Shown here piece by piece: positions 1 through 9,847 of a DNA stretch of 64,000 nucleotides. Every line of letters begins with the position of its first letter. The stretch's first letter is position 1. The stretch is taken from NCBI GenBank assembly GCA_029449245.1, contig JANATF010000009.1, positions 124,001-188,000 of the forward strand. Reading direction: 5' to 3'. Made by a program: the position numbers and the translations under genes. The notes under the pieces are model-generated. The model saw only the letters and a list, made by a program, of their open reading frames with translations, was not told the DNA's origin and made no database searches. Source of the DNA: Mortierella alpina (lineage: Eukaryota; Mortierellomycota; Mortierellomycetes; Mortierellales; Mortierellaceae).

Positions 1-23
1 GCGTGGCTTTTTTTGTATCTTAG

Positions 24-347
24 GCACTTGGCACCGATCTTCCTGAGCTTCTACAGCGTCTGCCGCATCACTCCTCTTTCACGGGCACTACTGCGAAACC
101 GGAGGTGGATTCGGAGGAAGAAGAGCACAATTCAGAGGAGCGCCCCTTGAAGCGTGGACTGTCAAGAGCTGGAACGCGATCGCGGTATGCGCCTGTCAAG
201 CCAGAGCGGGACATGTCTGCCATCATCTACAACATTGTGCTGTTCACGCTGATACTCTTCTTTACGACAGTGGTTGGCGGAGGCATCGCAATGAAGATGG
301 GCTGGGTCGACGGTATGGGCCCATTGATCGAGTTTTTAAAGCCCTGA
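24..347 (+). CDS. C-terminal exon of an unknown tail-anchored membrane protein (5' partial)
   Basis: Only the last exon is in the window. A TTTTTTTGTATCTTAG acceptor ends at 23 and the frame is open from 24 (ALGTDLPELLQRL...) to TGA at 345-347, about 107 residues. The visible part has an acidic patch (DSEEEE), a basic stretch rich in Arg/Lys, then one strongly hydrophobic segment (IIYNIVLFTLILFFTTVVGG) about 20 residues from the end, followed by a short tail ending in FLKP. This is the layout of a protein anchored in a membrane by a single C-terminal helix. I do not recognise the family. The upstream exons needed to name it lie outside the window. Confidence 0.6.
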   Translation, partial: ALGTDLPELLQRLPHHSSFTGTTAKPEVDSEEEEHNSEERPLKRGLSRAGTRSRYAPVKPERDMSAIIYNIVLFTLILFFTTVVGGGIAMKMGWVDGMGPLIEFLKP

Positions 348-1033
348 GCAGCCCTAGACTTAATTCGTACAATAGAGCGCACTTCAAGATAGATATAACT
401 TATATAAAACTAATTACACCTCACACGGGCTAGCAGTGAACTAATCGATGGAGTGAACAATGAGGAAGTGCGGCTATGAGCGCAATGCTGCTGTTTGTGC
501 GCTCGCTTGACGGGACCGCCCTGGGCAAAGAGGCAAAGACAGCGTCCAGGGAAGTGCGCAGTCAGCAGCGAAATGCCATTTTTGGTGGGCAAAACGTGCA
601 AGCCCATCTGTTGCTGGTTCAATCGGAGATGTGCCCAACTTTACAATAGAAAACGATCGGTGTGTTGTATCGGCGAGCCTCCTTTCGCTTTTGCGCACAA
701 AGCGCTCGTCACTCGGCAGTCGATCAGATGCCAGGACGCTCTCGGTCGATAAAAAATCCTATTCGCACGATCGCACGGCCGAGTGCTTGAGTGAGTGCTT
801 TGGGTGAATGGACGCTAAAAGAAGGACCGAGAAGCAGCACGGCTCGAGTTGCTTTTCTTACTGACTCGGTCATCGTGCAGTTGTGTTGCCAATCCTCGTG
901 GCTGAATTTTGTTTCACGCGCATAATTATATAAGAACGGTGGCCCTTGGGTCATCTCTCTTGCCTCCAACCCACCACCACTCATTCTCCACTTTTCCTTT
1001 TCATTCAACAACACCACTACATCTCTTCCCATC
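348..1033. promoter_or_regulatory. Intergenic region with glutathione peroxidase promoter
   Basis: This holds the 3' flank of the upstream gene and the promoter of the peroxidase gene. A TATA-like TATATAAG lies at 927-934, about 100 bases before the ATG at 1034. It is followed by a C/T-rich, A-poor leader (about 955-1030) ending in a purine-poor context before CATCATG. ORFs here on both strands have no recognisable protein similarity. Confidence 0.5.
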
Positions 1034-1717
1034 ATGTCCGTCCCCAACTTTTTCGCTCTCTCCGCCAAGGACAAGAAGCAAAACGTCGTCTCCATGAAGG
1101 ATTTTGAGGGCAAGGTCGTCCTCGTCGTCAACGTCGCCTCCAAGTGCGGATTCACCAAGCAGTACGCCGGTCTGGAGGAGCTCTACAAAAAATACAAGGA
1201 CCAGGGCTTTGTCATCATCGGATTCCCCTGCAACCAGTTCGGAGGCCAGGTAAAAGCGCGCTTTTCACAACTCGACTGCGCAGAGCACAGGATACACTTG
1301 TCGAAAAGAAGCAGGAAAGCTAACCGCCTCTGCGTTGCTCTTTTCACCTTTATCATCATAGGAACCCGGTACTGAAGAAGGTAGGAAACGTGAACAAAAC
1401 CTCACGACAGCTATATCGTCTATTCTATCTTTTCTCTAACAGAGTCTTTTCCCGTCTATCTAGAAATCGAGTCGTTCTGCCAGGTCAACTTTGGCGTCAC
1501 CTTCCCTTTGATGGCCAAGATTGACGTTAACGGCGAGAATGAGGACCCCGTCTACAGCTACCTCAAGTCCCAGAAGAAGAGCTTGATGATGGCCCGTATC
1601 AAGTGGAACTTTGAGAAGTTCTTGATTGCCAAGGATGGCTCTGTCTATGAGCGCTATGCCTCCGTCTCGACACCCGAGTCCATCGCCAAGGATGTGGAGA
1701 AGCTGCTCCAGGCCTAA
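1034..1717 (+). CDS. gpx: Glutathione peroxidase-like thiol peroxidase
   Basis: Reduces H2O2 and organic hydroperoxides; fungal members use thioredoxin and also sense peroxide. Three exons: 1034-1249, 1362-1380 (only 19 nt) and 1464-1717, giving 162 residues, the normal length for the family. The peroxidatic site reads [13 protein letters not shown] with Cys instead of selenocysteine. The second signature [10 protein letters not shown] crosses the first junction and continues as EPGTEEEIESFC, which fixes the micro-exon. The third signature is WNFEKFLI. No clear signal peptide or targeting sequence is seen, so the product is probably cytosolic. The closest functional parallel is the yeast Gpx3/Hyr1 group. 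Family assignment is secure; which paralogue it matches is not. Confidence 0.95.
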
Positions 1718-2873
1718 GCAGCTTCCAGAAAACCTCAACCACCCTCTCTTATACTGTGAGCTGCGGGACAATCCCTCGGCAAGGAGGAACCAAATGGACA
1801 AAGGAATACTGGCGGTGAAGCGACCCGTGTTTCATCAACGCACAAGCACCACGGTGCCATGTATATACAAAAAGTAGTACAAGTAACAAGAAAACGGAAA
1901 GAAGAAAAAATATAAGCATATTTACACACACATCACTGTGCTATGTCAGCAGCTCGATGAGAAGAGATCTTTAACTATGAAAGGAACGTGTCTTTTTTTC
2001 TTTATGAATGAGAGTGACAATGATAGAGGACTATGCCATTGCTAAATTCCGATCCAGCTGTAGAGGAAAGCAGCTGAGTCGGACTCATAGCCTGACAATT
2101 TGATCTACCAATCCCAACAATGTCCAGCGGGAGAGATCCAGAGATCTTTTCCCTACCGGCCGAGCGACAGTGATCCAGTGACGGTAATCATAGTACAGCA
2201 TCAAGGGGAGAGGAGTTGAAGATCAGAACACAGCTGGATTGGAGGTCTTTTTTATAAGAGCCAAGAAATAGAAAGCAGTCAGTCTGTTGACAGACTCTCG
2301 GAGGACGCCAAACCATGGGCCAAGCCCCAAAAGCAGTGCTCTTTGAAGAGAACGATGGCAGCGAAGCTTGAAGCAGCGCGGCGCACCGTCCTGTGGTATC
2401 TACGTCGTCCATAGACCAGGAAATTGAATTGTGAGGGAGGGGATTTATGCCCTTTGTCGCAAGGGCAGTGTGTTCGTCCTGGGCTCGTTGTGTCTTCTTT
2501 TGATTCCCTCGACCGAATATCCATTACTGATTTCTGACGAGGGATGAAGGAGGACCCATTGACTCGGCTTCTTTTTTTTCTGCTGGCAGGAATCGACTCT
2601 TCACACCACTGATGAACAATTGCACACTGTCATCCACAACGCCCCTCACATATTCCTTCAACACGTCCCCCACTCATGCGAACGATATCACACCGAAAAA
2701 ATACAACGCCACAGTCGGTTGGTCCGGTGACGTGCAGCCTTTTTTTTTTTTTTGCCTCTTTCAGCGAGTTTGGCGGGAGACTTTTTTTTCGCCTTGATCC
2801 CGCACGTCAAGACATATATCGAACCACCCCCTCCCACGATCCTCAGCAAATATCCGTACAATAGCACAGAGCC
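1718..2873. other. Intergenic region, no gene seen
   Basis: It lies between the peroxidase stop and the next ATG. It contains A/T-rich probable 3' UTR sequence (about 1860-1930) and T-tracts at 2571-2580 and 2740-2752 near the downstream promoter. The small ORFs on either strand lack recognisable motifs and were not called. Confidence 0.4.
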
Positions 2874-4147
2874 ATGTTAAGCGCCTCAATAGCTCGAGGA
2901 ATGCGCCGTGCGTTGGCACAGCCCTCTCGGATCAACCTTCACAGAGCGTCGCTGCCACAGCAGCGTGTCTTGTTCTTGGACGCAAGGATTTTCCGGAGCT
3001 GTTATAGTACTACACCAGTGATGTTCAGCAAGTTCGAGAACCACAGCAACCACAGCAACCACAACGACAAGGTCAAGACTCCTAGATCCGTCACCTCAAC
3101 ATCAACGGATAAACCGGAGGCTACCTCCAGCGATCGTACGTCACAGGATGACACCAAAACGAACGCCAGCTTGCTTTCGGGCAGCGATGACCTCATGGTT
3201 GGCAATGAGGGTCTCGAGACCATCGATCCCAAGGATTTCCCGGAGCTTTATCCAGGCGAGGAAGGCATTGAAGGGCTGAGCCAGGAGTCACACCCAGACA
3301 ACGAACGGGACTTTGAAGGCATGGATCGCATTCTCGAGGACAACCCAAAATCCACCTCGGTTTTGTTGTCGGACAAGGAGCGGACTGAAGAAGAGTTTTC
3401 ATGGTTCGTGGACGAGACATACCCTGAGCAGGCTGGAGAGAATCAGGAGGGGACATCGGCTCGGGCGGGAGAGTTTGTGCCTCTTTGGCAAAAAAATGCA
3501 CAGCGTGCACCTGATGGCTCCCTTGAGGGTGACAGTAAGGATCATGATCTGGAGCATTCGCCAGATTCGGTTGCTGGGCTGGTCAAGCTCCTCGAAGCTG
3601 AGCGGGCAAGGAACGTCAAGGTGATCGATATGCGGGACAAGTGTGACTGGACCAACTGGATGGTTATTGCCGAAGGCTTAAGCGAGAGGCATCTTGGCAA
3701 TGTTGCGGATCAGGTTTACAGTGCTGTAAGTGTTCTTTTAACCTCAAGGGTCGGCTTTGGATAGGAGGACTGCAGGCCGTGCCTTTTGCTGACGCTGTGT
3801 TTCCGCCCCACCGTTCGTTTCTTTAGCTCAAGAAGAGCTCGCCTAAGACGACCCCACCTGTTATGGAGGGTCGAGACACTTCGGATTGGGTTGTTATTGA
3901 TGCTGGATCTGTGATTATTCATTTCATGACACCCGAAGCAAGGAAGGAAAGAGATCTAGAGGGCCTCTGGGCGTCTGTCAAGAACCCATTGAAGCTCAAG
4001 GATGCAGAGGATATCTCTTGGGAGGATGTTAAAGGCAAAATGACCAAGAGCTGGAAGGAAAATACAGGACGTTCCAAGGGCGAAGATGGTAAACGTGGCC
4101 GTCGTGGCGAAAGGGATATCCCTCTTTCCGAAGTGGTCAAGTGGTAA
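2874..4147 (+). CDS. RsfS/Iojap-domain protein, probably mitochondrial (MALSU1/Atp25 N-domain type)
   Basis: Ribosomal silencing factor domains bind the large ribosomal subunit protein L14. Mitochondrial versions (MALSU1 and the N-part of yeast Atp25) act in large-subunit assembly. Two exons, 2874-3725 and 3827-4147, give 390 residues. The first ~45 residues are Arg/Ser/Ala-rich with almost no acidic residues, as in mitochondrial presequences. Residues ~50-240 are acidic and low in complexity. The RsfS core starts near 248 (VKVIDMRDKCDWTNWMVIAE), crosses the intron (VYSA/LKKS) and continues as DWVVIDAGSVIIHFM with the family's typical W-V-V-D-G-x-x-I-H-x-M pattern. The C-terminus is Lys/Arg-rich. 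There is no Atp25-type C-terminal mRNA-stabilising half, so it resembles MALSU1 more than yeast Atp25. Confidence 0.85.
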
Positions 4148-4214
4148 ACGATCAGAGTGCTGTAGGATGCGAAACTAGAAGAGTGTATTCTTTGAATTAC
4201 AAGAGAAACTTTAC

Positions 4215-5217
4215 TCACTGCCAAAAGTAAATGTTGGCAATAATGCACAGGAGTGTGAGGAGGGCCGTTTGAGCCAGGATCTAGAGCATCGCATCGCAGA
4301 GTGAGCATATCAATTGTCAGTCGCTGTCTAATTTCATCTTGCTAACGCCTCCAACCACACATCTCCGTGCGACTTACAAAGTACTTGAACTTTGGATCTG
4401 TTGTCGCGTGTCAAAGGAGGGAGTTATGTACATGTGTTAGTATCATCATCGAGCTTAAGCGGGTCAGTAGCACGGCATCGACATCAATAGACTTGCCCAA
4501 GTCGCCATTCCTATAAGCTTTCAGCTATAATGGTTCAAAGGAGTGCATGCAGAGACGCGTTAGGGAGTGAGAAAATCTCTGTCAGCACTGCAGGTCGTTT
4601 TACATGAATAGAAGCTGTATGCGCGCTTCGAAGGAAGCCTGCCGTCTGTTTTGTTTTCGATCCATACCAAATGCCACAGGCACAGCGCAAATCCTGTAAT
4701 AATAAAGCCCAGCATCAAATGTGCGCCCGTCTTGTGTGTGTTGATGATCGAGAATAGAAGCGTGAGCGACACGAAGACTAGAACCGTGATTCCTAAGTAC
4801 AAGAGTGTACAAGTATGAGTTTCATTGTCGGCTGTAGGATGAGTTTCTGTGACACAAACTTCGTTGTTGCCGTACCTGCTCCTTGCTCAATCATCCGTTC
4901 CTATAACAGGGTCATAAAGATGGAAGAGTGAGTAGGACTGAACGGTATGATTGCCCATCCTTCACGTGGGCTGCATTTTTTTTTAGTTGTTTTGGCGGGA
5001 AGTGGCACGTTTGATGCTGGCGACACGAGGATTGAAGGCTTTTTATACGTGTTCTCGGTCTGAGCAGAGGGTATATCTATCCTTGCAAGGTTCGCACAGG
5101 TATTGTGGGCACGAAACGGTGAAGTGTCAGCGTAATTACCTGCTCGGTTGAGCCTCCGAAAAGCACGTCATGTGAGGACCAGGATTGGGAGTCGTCGAGG
5201 GGTGTGTAAGCGGCCAT
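4215..5217 (-). CDS. Small multi-pass membrane protein of unknown family
   Basis: I infer five exons on the minus strand: 5217-5140, 4900-4876, 4792-4604, 4397-4378 and 4280-4215. They give 125 residues with consistent phases and GT/AG ends. The N-terminus is polar (MAAYTPLDDSQSW). It is followed by two hydrophobic segments (ITVLVFVSLTLLFSII and LMLGFIITGFALCLWHLVW) separated by a short NTHKTG loop. A third segment (ILAQTALLTLLCIIANIYFW) ends two residues before the stop. This looks like a three-helix protein of the endomembrane system. I do not recognise the family. If exon 3 is not spliced at 4604, translation instead stops at 4560-4562 and the last helix is lost. It is divergent from SEC21 and convergent with the RsfS gene. 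Confidence 0.6.
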
Positions 5218-5736
5218 GCTGAACGGTTTATGTTACGGGAGGAATGCGACAGCGTGTGGTGTGTTGGGGAGTGTGTGGATAGCGGAGGGAAAGAGAGAGA
5301 GAAAGGCGGTGCAGTGCTGAAGGAGACGGAAAACCAGGAGGAGGAGGGGAAGGAGAAGGAGGAAGTGAAGTTGGATGCCAAGGAGATGGATGGCCGACAC
5401 AGAAGGTATACAGAAAATTGCTCTCAGGTGGACAGCAGAGTAGAAGCTGGCCAAGCTGGCTGACCCATGCGCACCGCACCGAGCAAGTCACGTGCGTGGA
5501 GGAGGCGTTCCTCCAAGCGCAGGCGACGTGTCGAAAATGCTGCTGCTGCTTTCATCCTTCGCTCAGCTTCCCCATCCCTAATCTCTGATTGCTGGCTGAG
5601 AGTATCTCCTCACGATCCCATCTCCCTCCTGCCGATCAGCTGCCTGCCTGGACACTCACTCACCCACAACTCACTCATACCCACACACACACACACACGC
5701 ACTCATACTCGCCAACTCGCCCCCTTCTTACTCTTC
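5218..5736. promoter_or_regulatory. Divergent promoter between the small membrane protein gene and SEC21
   Basis: 519 bases separate two opposed ATGs. The left half is purine-rich on + (5270-5370, GGAGGAGGGGAAGGAG-like), which is C/T-rich in the sense of the minus gene. The right half is C/T-rich with a CA microsatellite at 5682-5698, in the sense of SEC21. This mirrored pyrimidine bias fits leader regions for both genes. Confidence 0.5.
5682..5698. repeat. CA dinucleotide microsatellite
   Basis: Seventeen bases of alternating CA lie in the SEC21 leader, about 40 bases before the ATG. Confidence 0.9.
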
Positions 5737-8700
5737 ATGATGAGTTACTCCAAAAGAGATGAGGACTCTGGTAAACCCCACCTTGGCTGTTGTCTGTGCT
5801 GTCATGACAGCTGTCCTCTCGCGTCGGCCTGTCCTCAAGGGCAGCCAGACCCTCGGGACGGCGGCTGCTGGCGCAATCACGCGCCTCGCAGTGCAGATGA
5901 TGAACCCGTTACTTATACACCATCATGCTGATTTCATCAACTTGTAGGCAGGATAGGCTATCACCACTACTTTGACAAGACCACAGTCTTGCAAGAGGCT
6001 CGCGTCTTCAATGAATCGCCCATCAACGCTCGAAAGTGCCGTGCGCTTCTGACAAAGATCCTCTACCTCATCTCCCTCGGGGAGACCTTTGGCACCACCG
6101 AGGCCACAGAGCTCTTCTTCAGCGTCACAAAGCTCTTCCAGTCCAAGGATGTATGTTGAATCGGCGGCGTCTTTGTTGTCTACATTCCTTAATGGATCTT
6201 GCTGGCCATTCCATTACCTCGCACTAGCTCTAATGCATTTGTCCCTTTTTTTCATCTCGACAATAGTCGGCCCTGCGCCAAATGGTGTACCTGGTTATCA
6301 AGGAGCTCTCCACGGTCGCGGAGGACGTGATCATGGTTACGAGCAGTTTGATGAAGGACATGCAGCCTACATCCGAGGTCATGTACCGCGCCAATGCCAT
6401 CAGAGTCCTTCGCAAGATCACCGACGTAAGTTGCCCAACCTATTTCTGCGCGTTGCATATTTTGGGTAGATAGATTGGCATGGGTCGCTGACTATTTTCG
6501 GCTATTATTTGTCTGATCTCGGTATCTCTAGGCTTCGATGCTCCAAGGACTGGAGCGATTTTTGAAGGCGGCCATTGTGGACAAGAACGCAAAGGTCTCA
6601 TCGGCTGCTTTGGTTTCGTCCTACCACTTGTACGGCATCGCTCGCGAGGTCGTAAAGCGCTGGGCCAACGAAGCACAGGAGGCCATTGCCGCGAAACCAC
6701 AGTCGGCCGTTTCTGCTGCCACGTCGTATGTGACGTCGTTCGGCAACGTGCCCCAGACATACGCCGCCGTCTCCAACTCCAACATTGTGCAGTACCACGC
6801 CTTGGGTCTGTTGTACGCCATTCGCCAAAAGGATCGCATGGCCGTGAACAAGCTTGTGCAGAACTACGCTGCCAAGGGCGGCATGAGCGGCTCTGTCCTT
6901 CGCTCCCCCTTCGCGCAGTGTCTGTTGGTTCGCTATGCTTGCAAGGTCATGGAGGAGGATCCTAGGTAAGTTGCACTGGGCGTGTTAGTATGCTTGCCTT
7001 TTGCTATGAAACGTTGAGTATTTTCCACTAACACACAGCTTTCTCGAATTTGTTAGCTCGACTCGTGCTGTTTACGAACTGTTGGAGGGGTGGCTCCGCC
7101 ACAAGAGCGAGATGGTGAACCTGGAGGCTGCCAAGGCTATTTGCGAAATCAAGGATGCCACGGTCAAGGAGCTCTTCCCAGCTGTTACGACCTTGCAGAA
7201 CTTCCTTTCTTCAGGCAAGCCAAGCATCAAGTTTGCTGCCATTCGCGCGCTCAACAAGCTGGCCATGACCCAGCCTGCTGCAGTCGCGCCCTGCAACATT
7301 GACATGGAGAACATGATCACGGACCAGAACAGGAGCATTTCGACCTTCGCCATCACCACACTCTTGAAGACCGGTAACGAGGCTTCCGTGGAGCGTTTGA
7401 TGAAGCAAATCAGTGGATTCATGTCCGAGATTACAGACGAATCCAAGGTCTTGGTAGTGGAGGCTGTTGGTTCCCTCTGCATCAAGTTCCCTGCGAAGCA
7501 CCATGTCATGTTGACGTTCTTGAGTGGCGCTCTTCGCGACGACGGCGGCTATGATTTCAAGCGCGCGGTTGTCGAGGCTATCTTCAACTTTGTCAAATAC
7601 ATCCCCGAGTCCAAGGAAGCCGCTCTGTCTCATCTGTGCGAGATCATCGAGGACTGCGAGTACTCCAAGCTCTCTGTCAAGATCCTGCACTTGCTTGGTG
7701 TTGAAGGACCCAAGTGCCCCCAGCCCACAAAGTACATCCGTTACATCTACAACCGAGTCATCCTTGAAAACGCCGTTGTCCGCGGTGCTGCCGTGAGCGC
7801 CTTGGCCAAGTTCGGTGTCAACGTTGAGGACGAGGCTGTGAAGCAGAGCGTCAAGGTGCTTCTGGGCCGCTGCTTGGACGATGCTGATGATGAGGTCCGC
7901 GACCGCGCCACAATGTACTTGAACGTGATCAAGTCAGGAGACGAGCAGGGCTACGTGAAGGATGGTGGGTTTGATCTCTCGTACTAGGTGCATCTGGTTG
8001 TGCCATGAATTTATGCCACATATCATACTAACGATCTCTCTTCGTTTTTTACCCAACAGATTCCACATATGCGCTCGCATACCTCGAGCGCCAGCTCCTT
8101 AACTATGTTTCGAACCCCGAACTGGCCGATGCTCCATTCGATCTGTCCACAGTGCCAAAGATCTCACGTCAGGAGGAGCAGGAGAGAGGTGCTCAGGAAC
8201 AGTCTGGAGCTCTTCAAAGCCTCCGCGGCAACACATCGTCACCTCCTCATTCTGGCAGCGCTTCCAATGGAGCAGGATCGCGCGCTGCTGCCATGACTAC
8301 ACCTTCTCTTGACCAGCAGGCAGTGTACGCTCAAAAGTTGTCCGAGGTACCAGAGTTTGCCTCGTTCGGATCTCTGTTTAAGTCGAGCGTCAAGCCTATC
8401 GAGCTGACCGAGTCCGAGACAGAATATCTCGTCACCTGCGTCAAGCATGTCTTCTCTCACCATGTTGTCTTCCAGTTCAACATCAAGAACACACTGAACG
8501 ACATTGTACTGGAAGACGTCAACGTGTTGATGACGCCAGATAACGACGAGGTGTCGTTAGTGGAGAGAGTCCTGATCCCAGCGCCTCAGTTGCTCTACGA
8601 TGTTCCTGGAGTTGCATATGTTGCTTTTGAGAGGACAGTGTTGGATGAGTACCCAGAATGTAAGTTTATTGGCGATTGATGCTGCGATGAGGACAGTTAT

Positions 8701-9225
8701 CCTGCTTAGGAGTGAACACTTGATTGACCAGTCCGCTCTTATGTAACCCATAATTCTCTAGGCTCATTCTCTACCGAACTCAAGTTTATTTCCAAGGATT
8801 GCGACCCACAGACTGGAGAGCCAGACGAGGAAGGATTTGAAGGTGACTACCAGATCGAGGAGGTTTCCTTGGCCATCGCAGACTTTGTCTTGCCATCATA
8901 CATCCCTAGCTTCAACAAGGCATGGGAGGAACTGGGCATTGATTATGAAGTGGTCGAGGTCTTGGCTCTTACAACCACGCCAGGACTGCAGGAGGCTTGC
9001 CGTGATTTGATGACCTTGTTCGGCATGCAGGCACTGGAGAACACAGGAACAGTTCAGGGCTCGAATGTTCACACAATGATCCTCTCTGGAATCTTTATTG
9101 GAGGCATTCGTGTACTCGCTCGCTGCCGTATGACCTACGACTCTGCAACAGGTGTGACCTTGCACTTGGCGATCCGCTCTGCCAACCAGGATGTCAGCCA
9201 GATCATGATCGGGGCCATTGCCTAA
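5737..9225 (+). CDS. SEC21: Coatomer gamma subunit (gamma-COP, Sec21)
   Basis: Gamma-COP is a core subunit of the COPI coat, which forms Golgi-to-ER and intra-Golgi vesicles. It binds Arf1 and p24/dilysine cargo. Seven exons: 5737-5770, 5948-6150, 6267-6425, 6532-6965, 7039-7964, 8060-8659 and 8762-9225. They give 939 residues, close to the family size. The adaptin-like trunk is clear: [18 protein letters not shown] and [19 protein letters not shown] near the start, then [58 protein letters not shown] and [15 protein letters not shown] Ser/Gly/Pro linker (~585-610) precedes the C-terminal appendage, with ...[19 protein letters not shown]. Two adjacent ATGs (5737, 5740) could each start the protein. 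The small exon 1 encodes [12 protein letters not shown], equivalent to the MxKKxDKKDEE start of relatives. Confidence 0.98.
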
Positions 9226-9847
9226 ATATCGGGCACCACAAAGAAACCCCCATCATATCAAGCGGCCACACAAATAACCGGATGGATGCCTGGCACTTAT
9301 TCAACCACGCTCGACATCATTACCCCGCCGAACCGACCATTCTCAGAACAGATACAGAAGGATCCTACATAAAAAATGCAACATCAGTGAAGTCGCGGGC
9401 CACGATGGATATTCGTTTTTTTGATGACTGGAACGTTTTAGTTCAGCAATCACGCTCAAGAGGTATCGACCTCTGAATGATTGAAAGAGCGGGTCATAGC
9501 AGAGCGAAACCAGGTGACGTTAGTAGACCCTCCTCAAAGCGGTCGATTCGCGCTTGAGTCTTTGCTCGCTGCATTTGCTACGATAATGTACTCGAAGCGC
9601 TTGAGAAAAGAGTACGCCGACGACCCTATCATGTATTATACTCGGTTCATGATAAGCATAGTTGGCAAGTACTATGCATGTTTGCCATGAAAAACATACA
9701 TACCTCTACATGATTGATGAGGGGAGGTTTTTTTGGCGCACAATTTGAACTTGGCTTATACTTTTAAGAGTCGTCTCAGCAGGTACTGAAGCACATCAAC
9801 AAGCCCCTGGAGATCAGCAAAGGTCGCGATGGATGTAGACTATATTA
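9226..9847. other. Convergent intergenic region, no gene seen
   Basis: It lies between the stop codons of SEC21 (+) and the Rch1-like gene (-). It contains probable 3' UTRs, with an A-rich stretch near 9370 and a T-run at 9728-9733. No coding or RNA gene signal is recognised. Confidence 0.4.
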
